A DNA stretch of 64,000 bases, taken from Sphingobacteriales bacterium 39-19. Its GTDB lineage: Bacteria > Bacteroidota > Bacteroidia > Chitinophagales > Chitinophagaceae. The notes under the pieces were generated by a model. It searched no databases, was not told where the DNA came from, and saw only the letters and a list, made by a program, of their open reading frames with translations. Shown here piece by piece: positions 17,134 through 27,416 of the stretch (position 1 is the stretch's first letter; each line of letters begins with the position of its first letter). The translations under genes were made by a program, and so were the position numbers. The stretch covers positions 21,583-85,582 of the forward strand of contig MKTX01000013.1 of NCBI GenBank assembly GCA_001898465.1, given 5' to 3'.

Positions 17134-19614
17134 TTAAGGTTTTGGTTTTGCAATAATATTTGCAAATAAACGAAAGGCACCCGGTACCGCAGCCGGTAAT
17201 TCCCTAAAGAATACCAGACCGGTATATACATATTTTCCTTTGCCATATTTTGCCACAAGTAAACTTCCATCCTGGGGTACATCTCCTGCATCATGCATAG
17301 ATAGGGGCATTTCATATGCAGGGTCTTGTTTTTCTGCATGGTAAATACTTCTTTCCTGTATCCAGCCTTCAAAATCTTTTCCGGAAATTTTATTAGGATA
17401 GTTTAAAACAGGATGATTGGGTAAAATAAATGTTACTGCTGCGTTTTCATCTGTAACCCGGGTGCGGCTTATTGTAAAATCATAGGGTGCAATTTTTGCT
17501 TTTACCGGGCCAATGCTATTATTGGTATTGTATTGAGTAACCAGCACGCCGCCGTTATAAACATACTTCATTAAAGTACGGTAACTATTGCTTAACCAAT
17601 TATGAATATTATAAGCCCGCACACCACTTATGATCACATCATATTTCACCAGGTTTTCATCAGTCATATCTTTTTCCTGCAAAAAATCTACCTGGTATCC
17701 CATTTCACGCAAGGCCTCAGGCACTTTATCTCCTGCACCCACAATATAACCGGCACGGCTCCCTGCTGTTTTTAGATCCATTTTTAAAATGGTTCCCGCA
17801 TCCATATAATTATAAAATATATCGGGTATATGGTCATGCTGAATTTTTCTGAGTGCAAAATATTGTTTCTCATATAGTCCGGCATTGGCTAAACTCCCAT
17901 TAAAATGATTGATGCTATTGGGTAAAATATCTTTAGCATTTACCTTTATTTTAATTTGATAAGGCTTGCCTGCCGGGTGTAATAAAGTATCGGTAATGAT
18001 TTCCATTTCCCGGTTATTCATAGTGTGGCTAAACTGTACAGGACCCTGCAATGGAATATTGGGTTGCAGGGTGTAAGTAAGTTCAGCGGTAGTATTTTTA
18101 TCCTCGTTCTGTAAGATCACAATGGCCGGTGCACTTTGTATCCATACAGGTTCTGCAATGGCCATCGGTTCATACAGTTCGCCCTTTACAGGATCTGTAA
18201 ATTTATACATCACCGGCGTTTTAAAATTAAGTTTTTGGCCATACAGTGTGGCTTGTATGTTTACAGCAGGCTTTATATTTTCGGGGTTGCCAATAAGCCT
18301 TTGATCCTGTACTGTATAACTTCCTTCACTCATTTTTTGTTCCAGCCAATAGGGTTGTGTGATTTGCGTTTGTAAGGGAAGGAATAAGGTTTTAACGATA
18401 CTGCTATTTACGTTTTTTTCAAGCGGGGGCAGGGTAAAATTAAGATCATTAAAACGAGCCGACACATTTTCGAGAGGAATGCCCAGCCTGTTGTTGAGTG
18501 TGATTGTAAGTTTCATACTATCGCCGGGTACATTGAGCTGGCGGGCAGAAACCGCTTCTATAAATAACCCGCTGCAGGCTTGTATTAAATTAAGAACAGC
18601 ATTTAATTTTAAAGATTTATAATTGCCATCAGCTTGTTTAAGAATCAATGCATATAAATCTACTAATTTATGCACCGATTTTTCGGGCATAAGCGGGTTG
18701 TATTCATTCAGAATTTGATCTACCGCTGCGCCATATGCACCCGTAAATACCCGGTTGCTAAAAGTATTGACCCCATCCATTAAATCCTGCTGTGGCTTAT
18801 CTCCTGCCAGGGTAGCGAAGTATTCTAACTGCTCTCCCCGCTGTGCGGCCACACCAAAGCCCTGGCTCTTGTGCTGGCTGCGGCTTTCAGATGCAATTTC
18901 TCCGTAACTCTTTCCTATAATAGGGTTATAGCCGCCGCAATCTAATGTAAACTGATCTTCCCGTTGGGTATTGGTGCTGCCAAAATTAAAGGTATTCCAA
19001 AGAAGCCGTTTAGCCTGCCAGGGTTTTACGCCGTACTGAAATTGAGCAGTAAACCGGTTACTATCTGCCGCCGCCGTAAATGCCTCCGTAGCCAGGATCG
19101 CCGATGCGGTATGATGCCCATGCCCTCCTTCGCCTGTAGTGGGGAAACGGGTAATAATAATATCGGGTTGAAATTTGCGGATTACCCACACTACATCACT
19201 CAAAATTTTATCATGATCCCATTTTTGAAGCGTTTCCACAGGAGTTTTACTGTATCCAAAATCGTAAGCCCGTGTAAAAAATTGTTCAGCACCATCTATC
19301 CGCCGGGCAGATAATAATTCCTGGGTACGTATCAAGCCCAATGAAATGCCCATTTCATCGCCTATTAAATTTTGCCCCCCATCACCCCGGGTTAAACTCA
19401 GGTAGCCGGTACGCATTTTTTTCTCATTGGCCAGGTAGGCCAATAAACGGGTATTCTCATCATCGGGATGTGCTGCAATGTAGAGAACCGAGCCAAATAC
19501 TTTTAATTTCTGTAATTCTAATATTACTTTACCGGCAGGCCAGTTTACCGGTTTTTGAGCCAAGCCGGTAATTACAAAGAAGCAAAGTACTAAACTAAAA
19601 TAAATCTTTTTCAT
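17134..19614 (-). CDS. Exported PIG-L (LmbE) family deacetylase with large C-terminal region
   Basis: The 826-residue protein starts at MKKIYFSLV with a signal peptide ending near GLAQ. Residues about 45-250 form a PIG-L/LmbE zinc de-N-acetylase domain: AAHPDDE supplies the zinc ligands and base, and GEGGHGHHTAS supplies the distal histidines. The C-terminal half has beta-rich segments with NEW3-like spacing (about residues 350-610) and then a region resembling a glutamine-amidotransferase-like/ThuA fold (YDVIISGVRAYN, GGVLVTQYNT). Likely substrates are N-acetylated sugars or glycans in the periplasm. A longer in-frame start at 19641 lacks support. It is the first gene of a two-gene operon with the SSS transporter. 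Confidence 0.85.
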   Translation of the reverse strand: MKKIYFSLVLCFFVITGLAQKPVNWPAGKVILELQKLKVFGSVLYIAAHPDDENTRLLAYLANEKKMRTGYLSLTRGDGGQNLIGDEMGISLGLIRTQELLSARRIDGAEQFFTRAYDFGYSKTPVETLQKWDHDKILSDVVWVIRKFQPDIIITRFPTTGEGGHGHHTASAILATEAFTAAADSNRFTAQFQYGVKPWQAKRLLWNTFNFGSTNTQREDQFTLDCGGYNPIIGKSYGEIASESRSQHKSQGFGVAAQRGEQLEYFATLAGDKPQQDLMDGVNTFSNRVFTGAYGAAVDQILNEYNPLMPEKSVHKLVDLYALILKQADGNYKSLKLNAVLNLIQACSGLFIEAVSARQLNVPGDSMKLTITLNNRLGIPLENVSARFNDLNFTLPPLEKNVNSSIVKTLFLPLQTQITQPYWLEQKMSEGSYTVQDQRLIGNPENIKPAVNIQATLYGQKLNFKTPVMYKFTDPVKGELYEPMAIAEPVWIQSAPAIVILQNEDKNTTAELTYTLQPNIPLQGPVQFSHTMNNREMEIITDTLLHPAGKPYQIKIKVNAKDILPNSINHFNGSLANAGLYEKQYFALRKIQHDHIPDIFYNYMDAGTILKMDLKTAGSRAGYIVGAGDKVPEALREMGYQVDFLQEKDMTDENLVKYDVIISGVRAYNIHNWLSNSYRTLMKYVYNGGVLVTQYNTNNSIGPVKAKIAPYDFTISRTRVTDENAAVTFILPNHPVLNYPNKISGKDFEGWIQERSIYHAEKQDPAYEMPLSMHDAGDVPQDGSLLVAKYGKGKYVYTGLVFFRELPAAVPGAFRLFANIIAKPKP

Positions 19615-19787
19615 ACCCCCATTTTTTTTACGAAAGTACAAGTTTGATTTTTTATGTGGCTACCGGTTACATAAAAGCATGGCTTTAATTAAAACCATGC
19701 TGTGCAGAAAGCTATTTATAAATGAATGAGAAAGCGGTTTCTATATATTTTCGTATTTTTATCGGATTAATGATTCAATAAGGAACA

Positions 19788-20558
19788 ATGAAAACAAAAG
19801 AAGAAATAGTTGATAATTGGTTACCCCGGTATACAGGGAATGCACTTAAAGATTTTGGAGAATATATTTTGCTTACCAATTTTTCTAACTACGTAAATAT
19901 GTTTGCCGAATGGAACCAGGTGGATGTAATTGGCAAAGACCGTCCCATGCAATGCGCTACAGCAGGGAATATTACCATTATTAATTTTGGGATGGGCAGC
20001 CCGGGAGCCGCAACCATAATGGATTTGCTTACTGCTATTAATCCCAAAGCCGTTTTGTTTTTAGGAAAATGCGGTGGCTTAAAAAGGCGAAATAAAATTG
20101 GAGATTTAATATTACCGATTGCTGCCATACGGGGCGAGGGTACCAGCAATGATTACTTACCAGCCGAAGTGCCTGCTTTGCCTGCATTTGCGCTTCAAAA
20201 AGCAATAAGCACAACCATCCGGGATCATGAATGCGATTACTGGACGGGGGTTTGCTATACCACCAACCGCAGGGTATGGGAACATGATGAAAGCTTTAAG
20301 GATTATTTAAAAGAGATTCGGGCTTATGCCATTGATATGGAAACAGCTACTATTTTTACGGTAGGGTTTCATAATAAAATACCTACCGGGGCTTTATTGT
20401 TAGTGAGCGATTCTCCTATGATACCCGAAGGGGTAAAAACCGAAGAAAGTGATAAAACAGTAACTACCCATTACGTGGAAACACATTTAAAGATTGGCAT
20501 TGAATCACTAAAACAATTAATTAACGATGGCCATACTGTAAGGCATCTTAAATTTTAG
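19788..20558 (+). CDS. amn: AMP nucleosidase
   Basis: The 256-residue protein matches the short Bacteroidota form of AMP nucleosidase, which cleaves AMP to adenine and ribose 5-phosphate. It has the nucleoside phosphorylase fold: NFGMGSPGAATIMDLL, FLGKCGGLKRRNKIGDLILP, and the catalytic-site region YAIDMETATIF followed by LLLVSDSPMIPEGVKT. It lacks the N-terminal regulatory domain of the E. coli enzyme. A near-consensus -7 (TATTTTCG at 19746-19753) may drive it. The ABC ATPase gene follows after only 6 bases, so the two are co-transcribed. Confidence 0.9.
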   Translation: MKTKEEIVDNWLPRYTGNALKDFGEYILLTNFSNYVNMFAEWNQVDVIGKDRPMQCATAGNITIINFGMGSPGAATIMDLLTAINPKAVLFLGKCGGLKRRNKIGDLILPIAAIRGEGTSNDYLPAEVPALPAFALQKAISTTIRDHECDYWTGVCYTTNRRVWEHDESFKDYLKEIRAYAIDMETATIFTVGFHNKIPTGALLLVSDSPMIPEGVKTEESDKTVTTHYVETHLKIGIESLKQLINDGHTVRHLKF

Positions 20559-20564
20559 TTTCAC

Positions 20565-22223
20565 ATGCAAGCGGCGCTGGCCATACATAATTTAGAGGTA
20601 AACTTTGGCCATACCCAAGTCGTAAAAAATATTTCGTTTGATATTCCGCCCGGTAAATTAACAGCACTGGTAGGTGAAAGCGGATCGGGGAAATCAGTAA
20701 CAGCATTATCAATTTTAAAATTATTACCCGGTACCGCACAATGCCAGGGAAATATTTTATTTAAGAATGCCGGTACTACAGAAAACCTGCTTAGCCTGGG
20801 TTCAAAGGCCATGGCAGCAATAAGGGGCAACCGCATTTCAATGATCTTCCAGGAACCTATGACTTCCCTAAACCCCTTACTTACTTGTGGCGTGCAGGTT
20901 ACCGAAGCTTTACGGCAACATACAAAAATTTCAAAACAAAAGGCCCGTCAACTTACCATGGATCTTTTTAGCCAGGTTGGTTTTCATGATCCTGTATCTG
21001 TAATGAAGCGTTACCCGCATGAAATAAGCGGCGGGCAAAAGCAACGGGTAATGATTGTAATGGCCATATGCTGTAAGCCGGATTTACTTATTGCTGATGA
21101 GCCTACCACGGCATTGGATGTAACAGTACAAAAAAATATATTGCGGCTTATTAAAGCTTTACAGGAGCAAAACAATATGGCCGTATTGCTCATCACACAC
21201 GACCTGGGTGTGGTAGCTGATATTGCTGATCATATTATTCTTATGTACCAGGGCAAAATTGTGGAACAGGGTGATACCCAAAAGGTATTACAAAATCCGT
21301 CCCATCCGTATACCCGGGCATTGCTTTCATGCAGGCCCGCTGCCAATCAAAAGCAATACAGGTTACCCGTTATTTCTCAATTTTTAGAAACGGATTTACC
21401 TTATGTACCCATTCTTAAACCGGTAACACATATACAGGAAAATGAAGAGTTACAGGTAGAAAATGTGAAGGTGTATTTTCCTATGCAAAAGAATGTTTTT
21501 GGTAAACCAAAGTCTTTTTTTAAAGCGGTAGATGATGTGAGTTTTACGGTGCATAAAAATGAAATACTGGGCCTGGTAGGCGAAAGTGGCTGTGGCAAAA
21601 CTACCCTTGGCCGAACCATACTACAATTGCAGCAAGCCACATCGGGAAATATTTATTTAAAAGGCAAGAATGTACAGAACCTGGATGATGGAGAAAAAAA
21701 GATATTCCGTAAAGAAATACAAATTGTTTTCCAGGATCCCTATGGCTCACTGAACCCCCGCCTGACTATTGGCGATGCCATTGAAGAGCCTTTACAAGTA
21801 CATGGTATTTACAAAAATAAAAATCAACGAAAAGAAAGGGTAATCGAACTTTTTGAACAGGTGAACCTGCATCCTGACCTTGTAAACCGTTACCCTCACC
21901 AGTTTAGCGGGGGGCAAAGGCAACGCATTTGTATAGCCCGGGCATTGGCACTAAACCCTTCTTTCCTGGTATTTGATGAAAGTGTATCGGCGCTGGATGT
22001 AAGTGTACAGGCACAGGTTCTGAATTTAATAACTGATATAAAATCATCACTCCGGTTAAGCGCCATCTTTATATCACACGACCTCTCCGTGGTACATTAT
22101 ATTAGTGACCGCATCCTGGTAATGCAAAAAGGGAAAATAGTGGAAGCAGGAAATGCCGATGATATTTTTTACAGGCCGGTCCAGCCTTATACCCGGGAAC
22201 TCATCAATTCCATTATGGCATAA
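20565..22223 (+). CDS. Fused two-domain ABC ATPase of the oligopeptide (OppD-OppF) type
   Basis: The 552 residues carry two complete ATPase cassettes. The first has Walker A GESGSGKS, signature ISGGQKQR and Walker B LLIADEPTTALD. The second, from about residue 290, has GESGCGKT, FSGGQRQR and FLVFDESVSALD. After each is the Opp/Dpp-type tail (HPYTRALLSC and QPYTRELINS). It resembles YejF/GsiA, which energise peptide or glutathione import. No permease or binding-protein gene is in the window, so partners must be encoded elsewhere. In the second domain the usual Walker B DEP is DES, which keeps the catalytic Glu. Confidence 0.9.
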   Translation: MQAALAIHNLEVNFGHTQVVKNISFDIPPGKLTALVGESGSGKSVTALSILKLLPGTAQCQGNILFKNAGTTENLLSLGSKAMAAIRGNRISMIFQEPMTSLNPLLTCGVQVTEALRQHTKISKQKARQLTMDLFSQVGFHDPVSVMKRYPHEISGGQKQRVMIVMAICCKPDLLIADEPTTALDVTVQKNILRLIKALQEQNNMAVLLITHDLGVVADIADHIILMYQGKIVEQGDTQKVLQNPSHPYTRALLSCRPAANQKQYRLPVISQFLETDLPYVPILKPVTHIQENEELQVENVKVYFPMQKNVFGKPKSFFKAVDDVSFTVHKNEILGLVGESGCGKTTLGRTILQLQQATSGNIYLKGKNVQNLDDGEKKIFRKEIQIVFQDPYGSLNPRLTIGDAIEEPLQVHGIYKNKNQRKERVIELFEQVNLHPDLVNRYPHQFSGGQRQRICIARALALNPSFLVFDESVSALDVSVQAQVLNLITDIKSSLRLSAIFISHDLSVVHYISDRILVMQKGKIVEAGNADDIFYRPVQPYTRELINSIMA

Positions 22224-22237
22224 CAAGGTGGGGCTGC

Positions 22238-25200
22238 CTATTCTTCATAATCTCCGCCCCGGTAATTATTCATATAATCGGAATTAGAACTATAAAAATA
22301 CCGGGCACTCCGGTGCAGGCCAAAACGTATTTTTTTTAATTGTTCTTTCATCAACTGGTTGCCTTCTTCGCCTTCTTTTATTTTTTTATCGGTAAGGCTT
22401 ACCAGGTCGCCATCCACATCTACTTTATTGGAATCTAATGGTTGCAAGCCGGATATGCCCAGTTTCCAGTCGTCTGATTTCTTAACCCGGTATTTAAAAA
22501 AATAAACCATACCGGTACTGTCTTTTAAATAAGTTATTTGTTTTTTAAGGAATACGATAGAGTCGAAAGCTGCCCGGTCAGATTCTAATCTCAATATACT
22601 TTTAGCCATACTTAATGGGTTGTTAAAGGCCATCGGAAATTTATCGGTGCGTTTAATTTCCATTAAAGAGCGGTATAAGGGAACCCGGTATTTATCATTG
22701 GCAGCCAATTTTTGTAATATACTATCGGGTACATCTTTATTATTTTTTATTAATACCACACTTGTGTTCAGGAGCACTTTTTCATCTTTACTCAATAAAA
22801 GTTTTTTGAAAAAATTTCTTACTTTTTCATCTTTCTCATAAAATGGCATAAGCAGTACGGTATAATCGCTTAACCCATTATCGGATCCATAATAATAATT
22901 CCGATCGTACCCATTATCATCATCGGCACTGGCATCTTCTTTTTCTTTATTGGCCTGCATTATTTTTTCGTCCCGGGTTTGTTGCTTACGCAAAGCCACT
23001 TTAGCATCAATATAAATAGAAGGAAAATATTTTTCGTAGTCTTTTTTCCTGAGCATCCCGCTATCAATCATATTGAGCAGTAAACCGGTTACATATTCTT
23101 TATAATCCTGCAGGGTAGTTAATTGCAAAATTTCAGGAAAAAAACCGGCGCTTAATGCCAGGCTATCGTTCAGGTTATTAAATAAAGTGCGGTAACTTTC
23201 ATTTTGGTCAAAGATGGGAGGATCTTCCATCATGATCTTTTTAAGAAAAGCGTATGCTGTTTTTGTCTTTAATTTTGATAAAGCTAATATCGCTTCATTT
23301 TGAAATAAGGAAGTATCTGCCGTATTGTGATAAATTGTATTGAGGAAGCCGGGAATATAATCAGGAATAGAATCTTTGATATAACCCAGTTCAGCTATTA
23401 GTTTTACCTTAGTATCAAAATAATCTTTGTCGGTAATATTTATCCTGTTTATAGCCTCATAAAGCAAAGGCGCTCCCAGTGGCCCAAAGAAAACGCCGGT
23501 AAGGGATTGCTGCGCTTTTTTATGCAAGGCGCTATCCTTACTGAACAGATCATCAAAAAACAAAGGTAATTTACTTACATATAAATCCTGGCTGCTATCA
23601 TCCGGCATACCCTCAAAGCTATTAAAGAAAGTATCTATAAAACCGTTTGTACCCGTGAGGGTATCGCTCATGGTTACCAAAGAGTACATTGCATTGCCTT
23701 GGAGCAACAACATTCTTTCAATGGTTTTGGCAGAACCTGTGTCTTGCAAAGTAAAGCGGTAACCGGCTCTTTTCCCGGGAATGAATACAGGTTTTTTGTG
23801 TGTAATCAGCATATCGCCATCGCCGGTGTATTCTTCAATTTCATTCTTCCAGAATTTAGCGCTATCCTTTATTGAAAAATATTTTGGATATTGCTGCACC
23901 GTTACAAAAATCATCTGGCCGGTAGAATCACTTTCAAATAAAGCAGGTTTCTTCTTTGGCCAATATGTAATATAACCCGAAGAATTATTGCCATTGGCAA
24001 TATCTTCAGCCGATTTTTCGATGATGGTCCTGATCCCCTCATCTATTACCGGATGTATAGGTGTTGTTACAGAAAAACGATAAAAGGTATCCGTATACGT
24101 ATTTGCTTTAGGATAGTGGTAGGGTTCCCAGCCAAAGGAATTGGCAAAATCAAAAGAACTGTCTGCTTCATTTTTAGTACGGCGGGCCAGCACATAATAT
24201 TCCGGCCCTTTTACCAAATACACGGCATTCACAAAATCACCCTCTTTCAATTTCTCACGAACAAATAATGCAGGAGTACCTGCCAGTGTACCCAGCTTTC
24301 GGCTTATTTGTTTATCAAATATATCAGCGCTTCTAAAAGATTCTTCAATAAGGCCCAGATCGAAACTATCTCTTTCAATAAAATCAAAATTAAAATTATT
24401 AAGTTTCATCAGCAGCCAGGCATCCCCGGTAGCAGGATCTATTGTTTCATATTCCCATCTTTGTTTTTTTACCTGGTCAAAAAATTCGGAGGGGGTATTG
24501 GGAAACAGGAAATGGAAACCCCCTTGTACCGGTTTATAATATTGCGGGCCGTTATTTAATTTTTTTAACTGGATGGAATTAAAAAAGCGATTCGCTTCCT
24601 CTCCTGCCACATAATCGTTTTTGCCGCTCATTTTAAAGATTACGATCTCGGCTGGTAACACAAAAATCTGGTAACGCTGCAAATCGCCCCTGCGGGTACG
24701 ATTGTTTATTTCATAACCCGGGTAGCCATTATTGTTAATGGATTTTTTAGAAATTATTTTACCGGGTATATTTTCATAAAGTACACTATCTATTTTGCGA
24801 AGTACATCTGCATCGGTCATTTTTAAAAACCCGGCATTTGTTTTTACCCGGGTTACCATGTAGTAAGAGCCATTATTCATATCGGCAAATTGCCAGCGGT
24901 TAAGTGGCATATAAGCGTTGGGTAAAAAGTAGAGCGGCCCGGGCACGTCCACGCTATAGGTACTATCTGCAGCATATTGAGTAGTGAAATTCACTTTCAC
25001 TTTCACTTTTTCGATTTCATCTTTCTGGCGGGCATCCCGGTTGCTCATTTTTATGGGCCTAAGGGTATACCCCATACTCCTTAATAGTTCTATCACGCCC
25101 CGGGCACCGGGTAAATGGGCTGCCCCTACCCCTACAAATAAAGATTTCTTTTTTATAATACTATCAATAGAATGTGCCTGTATCTCATTTCTTTTCAATA

Positions 25201-25936
25201 AAAATTTTTCTCTGAATGCGGCAGAGCGTTCCATTTTATTATCCAATGAATCCATCAGGCTTAGGTCTCCTCTCTTATAGGCTTCCTGTATTTTATCCTG
25301 TATATCAGAAATAGTTTCGCCATCCAGGTCTATTTCCTTTTTCTTTTTTTCTTTGGCCATGTCGGCATAGGCTTCCATCACCAGTTTTTGTGACTCATAA
25401 AAATCTTCTACGCCCGCCGGGCTTTTACCCAGCTTACGCCCTGTTTGATATATATATAAATCTAAAAAAGTATCTTCTTCAAAATCTTCTTTGGCTTTAT
25501 AAGACCTGTAGAGTAAGCTGTTTACAACCGGGGGTTCACTATTAAGGGCTAAGAGTAAGGGATCGCTAAATTTTTCAATTTTAAAACTATTTTCAGAAAG
25601 ATAACCGTTGCCTCCATACTGTACATACTGGGTATAGTTCAAATTTAAATCATTGAGTGAGGCCATTTGCGGCTGCCATAGTTCGGGGTTTAATTCCAAT
25701 GCAACGGCATCTACATTCCGCATGGCATAATAAAATGAATCGCTTAAATGAAAAGCCAGCTTGCTGCTTACATGCATGGTACCAAAAAGAAAAGAGGGGC
25801 GAGAAAGCCCGTTGCCGCTAATTTCCCATAACAGGCTATTATAAACCGGGCGTGGGGTATCCTGGGCACTGGCGTTATAAATTACCAGGGATAATAAAAA
25901 GCCATAAAACAGGTTCCGGATATTTTTTCTTTTCAT
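22238..25936 (-). CDS. Very large exported protein with N-terminal TraB/GumN domain
   Basis: The 1232-residue protein starts at MKRKNIRNLFYG with a signal peptide ending NASAQ. Residues about 30-310 form a TraB/GumN-type domain: LLWEISGNGLSRPSFLFGTMHV at the start (GTMH is the typical motif) and LFVGVGAAHLPGARGVIELLRSMGY at the end, proposed in this family to be a tiki-like metalloprotease fold. The remaining 900 residues are unassigned. They include repeated beta-rich blocks (about 330-800), a helical HEAT-like region (about 830-1080) and an acidic Lys/Asp stretch. An in-frame ATG at 25984 would hide the signal peptide. It converges on the ABC ATPase gene with 14 bases between. Confidence 0.8.
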   Translation of the reverse strand: MKRKNIRNLFYGFLLSLVIYNASAQDTPRPVYNSLLWEISGNGLSRPSFLFGTMHVSSKLAFHLSDSFYYAMRNVDAVALELNPELWQPQMASLNDLNLNYTQYVQYGGNGYLSENSFKIEKFSDPLLLALNSEPPVVNSLLYRSYKAKEDFEEDTFLDLYIYQTGRKLGKSPAGVEDFYESQKLVMEAYADMAKEKKKKEIDLDGETISDIQDKIQEAYKRGDLSLMDSLDNKMERSAAFREKFLLKRNEIQAHSIDSIIKKKSLFVGVGAAHLPGARGVIELLRSMGYTLRPIKMSNRDARQKDEIEKVKVKVNFTTQYAADSTYSVDVPGPLYFLPNAYMPLNRWQFADMNNGSYYMVTRVKTNAGFLKMTDADVLRKIDSVLYENIPGKIISKKSINNNGYPGYEINNRTRRGDLQRYQIFVLPAEIVIFKMSGKNDYVAGEEANRFFNSIQLKKLNNGPQYYKPVQGGFHFLFPNTPSEFFDQVKKQRWEYETIDPATGDAWLLMKLNNFNFDFIERDSFDLGLIEESFRSADIFDKQISRKLGTLAGTPALFVREKLKEGDFVNAVYLVKGPEYYVLARRTKNEADSSFDFANSFGWEPYHYPKANTYTDTFYRFSVTTPIHPVIDEGIRTIIEKSAEDIANGNNSSGYITYWPKKKPALFESDSTGQMIFVTVQQYPKYFSIKDSAKFWKNEIEEYTGDGDMLITHKKPVFIPGKRAGYRFTLQDTGSAKTIERMLLLQGNAMYSLVTMSDTLTGTNGFIDTFFNSFEGMPDDSSQDLYVSKLPLFFDDLFSKDSALHKKAQQSLTGVFFGPLGAPLLYEAINRINITDKDYFDTKVKLIAELGYIKDSIPDYIPGFLNTIYHNTADTSLFQNEAILALSKLKTKTAYAFLKKIMMEDPPIFDQNESYRTLFNNLNDSLALSAGFFPEILQLTTLQDYKEYVTGLLLNMIDSGMLRKKDYEKYFPSIYIDAKVALRKQQTRDEKIMQANKEKEDASADDDNGYDRNYYYGSDNGLSDYTVLLMPFYEKDEKVRNFFKKLLLSKDEKVLLNTSVVLIKNNKDVPDSILQKLAANDKYRVPLYRSLMEIKRTDKFPMAFNNPLSMAKSILRLESDRAAFDSIVFLKKQITYLKDSTGMVYFFKYRVKKSDDWKLGISGLQPLDSNKVDVDGDLVSLTDKKIKEGEEGNQLMKEQLKKIRFGLHRSARYFYSSNSDYMNNYRGGDYEE

Positions 25937-26132
25937 GGAAGATGCTCGTACGTTAGTGTTGAATTTTGTTATTGGGGTTTGCAAACCGGTACAGTGCTTA
26001 CCGAAATGATTTAACAGAAGGAAAAAAGGCCTGCCGCTGTACTATGAGACGAAAATAGCATAATTATTCACATTTTTTCTGCTTTAACCATATATTAGAA
26101 AAATCAGATATTAAGATACACATAAAATGTAT

Positions 26133-26140
26133 TAACTTTG
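26133..26140 (+). promoter_or_regulatory. queA promoter, -7 element TAACTTTG
   Basis: TAACTTTG fits TAnnTTTG. A -33 TTG is not obvious at the standard distance. It implies a start near 26147 and a leader of about 104 bases containing the paired structure described next. Confidence 0.5.
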
Positions 26141-26151
26141 CACACTTTCAA

Positions 26152-26230
26152 ATCATGCCGTAACATGATACATGCCCTGCTTGTGCAGGGATATACATCC
26201 TGCTTATAAAATAGCAGGCCGGCATGTGAT
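26152..26230 (+). ncRNA. Structured 5' leader of queA, three-way-junction-like
   Basis: CATGCCG (26154-26160) pairs with CGGCATG (26220-26226) and encloses two hairpins: CCCTGC (26175-26180) with GCAGGG (26185-26190), and CCTGCT (26199-26204) with AGCAGG (26213-26218). The two hairpins share the flank ATACAT. An alternative stem, TCATG (26153-26157) with CATGA (26164-26168), competes with the closing helix, so a two-state switch is possible. The fold matches none of the preQ1 riboswitch classes as I know them. It could also be a transcribed repeat element. Confidence 0.5.
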
Positions 26231-26250
26231 AAATAAAATAAGTTTATTGC

Positions 26251-27300
26251 ATGAAATTATCTCAGTTTAGGTTCGATCTCCCTCTTAACCTCATTGCCCA
26301 ACATCCGGCCAAAAAAAGAGAAGACAGTCGTTTAATGGTAGTTCACCGGGATACCGGTGAAATTGAAAACAAGCAATTCCGGGACATCATGGAGTATTTT
26401 GATGATAAAGATGTGTTTGTGGTAAACAATACCCGTGTATTTCCTGCCCGTATGTATGGGCGTAAAGAAAAAACAGGCGCCAAGATAGAAGTTTTCTTGT
26501 TGCGTGAGTTAAACCGCCCTAACCGCCTTTGGGATGTAATTGTAGATCCTGCCCGTAAAATACGAGTGGGTAATAAACTTTATTTTGGCGAAAACGATGA
26601 GTTGGTTGCCGAAGTTATTGATAACACAACCAGCCGTGGCCGTACCATCCGTTTTTTATGGGATGGCACCGAAGAAGAATTCAGGAAAATGCTGGAGTTT
26701 ATGGGTGAGACCCCTTTACCCAAATACATCAAGCGTAAACCTGAAGCAGAAGATAAAGAGAGGTACCAAACGGTATATGCCAAACATGAAGGCGCTGTGG
26801 CAGCTCCTACAGCCGGGCTGCATTTTAGTAAAGAGCTTATTAAGCGCTTAGAGATACAAGGTATCCGGTTTGCTGAAGTTACTTTACACACCGGGCTGGG
26901 CACATTCAGGCCTATAGAAGTAGAAGACCTGAGCAAACATAAAATGGATGCCGAGTATTATAAAATTGAACAGGCCGCCTGCGATATTGTAAATAAAGCA
27001 AAAGAAACCAATCATCGCATCTGTTCCATTGGTACTACCACCATGCGGGCTATGGAAACTTCATACACTGCTCAAAAATTATTAAAACCTTCAGAAGGCT
27101 GGACCAATCATTTTATACATCCTCCTTATAATTTTAATATTGCAGATGCCCTGGTAACCAATTTTCATTTACCCAAAACAAGCTTACTGATTATGGCTTG
27201 TGCATTTGCCGGTTACGATTTAATGATGGAAGCCTATAAAAAAGCAATTAAAGAAAAATACAGGTTCTTCAGTTATGGCGATGCCATGCTCATCATATAA
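26251..27300 (+). CDS. queA: S-adenosylmethionine:tRNA ribosyltransferase-isomerase
   Basis: QueA transfers and isomerises the ribosyl group of SAM onto preQ1-modified tRNA to form epoxyqueuosine at position 34 of GUN tRNAs. The 349-residue product has the family start [19 protein letters not shown], the motif [11 protein letters not shown], the SAM-site region [12 protein letters not shown], the segment [19 protein letters not shown] and the C-terminal [21 protein letters not shown]. It is monocistronic, between a structured leader and a strong terminator; no other que genes are adjacent. Confidence 0.96.
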   Translation: MKLSQFRFDLPLNLIAQHPAKKREDSRLMVVHRDTGEIENKQFRDIMEYFDDKDVFVVNNTRVFPARMYGRKEKTGAKIEVFLLRELNRPNRLWDVIVDPARKIRVGNKLYFGENDELVAEVIDNTTSRGRTIRFLWDGTEEEFRKMLEFMGETPLPKYIKRKPEAEDKERYQTVYAKHEGAVAAPTAGLHFSKELIKRLEIQGIRFAEVTLHTGLGTFRPIEVEDLSKHKMDAEYYKIEQAACDIVNKAKETNHRICSIGTTTMRAMETSYTAQKLLKPSEGWTNHFIHPPYNFNIADALVTNFHLPKTSLLIMACAFAGYDLMMEAYKKAIKEKYRFFSYGDAMLII

Positions 27301-27323
27301 TATAAAATATACCTCTTTATATG

Positions 27324-27351
27324 GCAACGATCACATCGTTGCTTTTTTTTT
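27324..27351 (+). terminator. Rho-independent terminator of queA
   Basis: GCAACGA (27324-27330) pairs with TCGTTGC (27336-27342), followed by nine T. It begins 23 bases after the queA stop. Confidence 0.9.
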
Positions 27352-27416
27352 GTATATAAAAGCACAAAAAATGTAAGGGAACTAATGTATTTGAAAATGG
27401 GATGGGGGAGGTTTTT

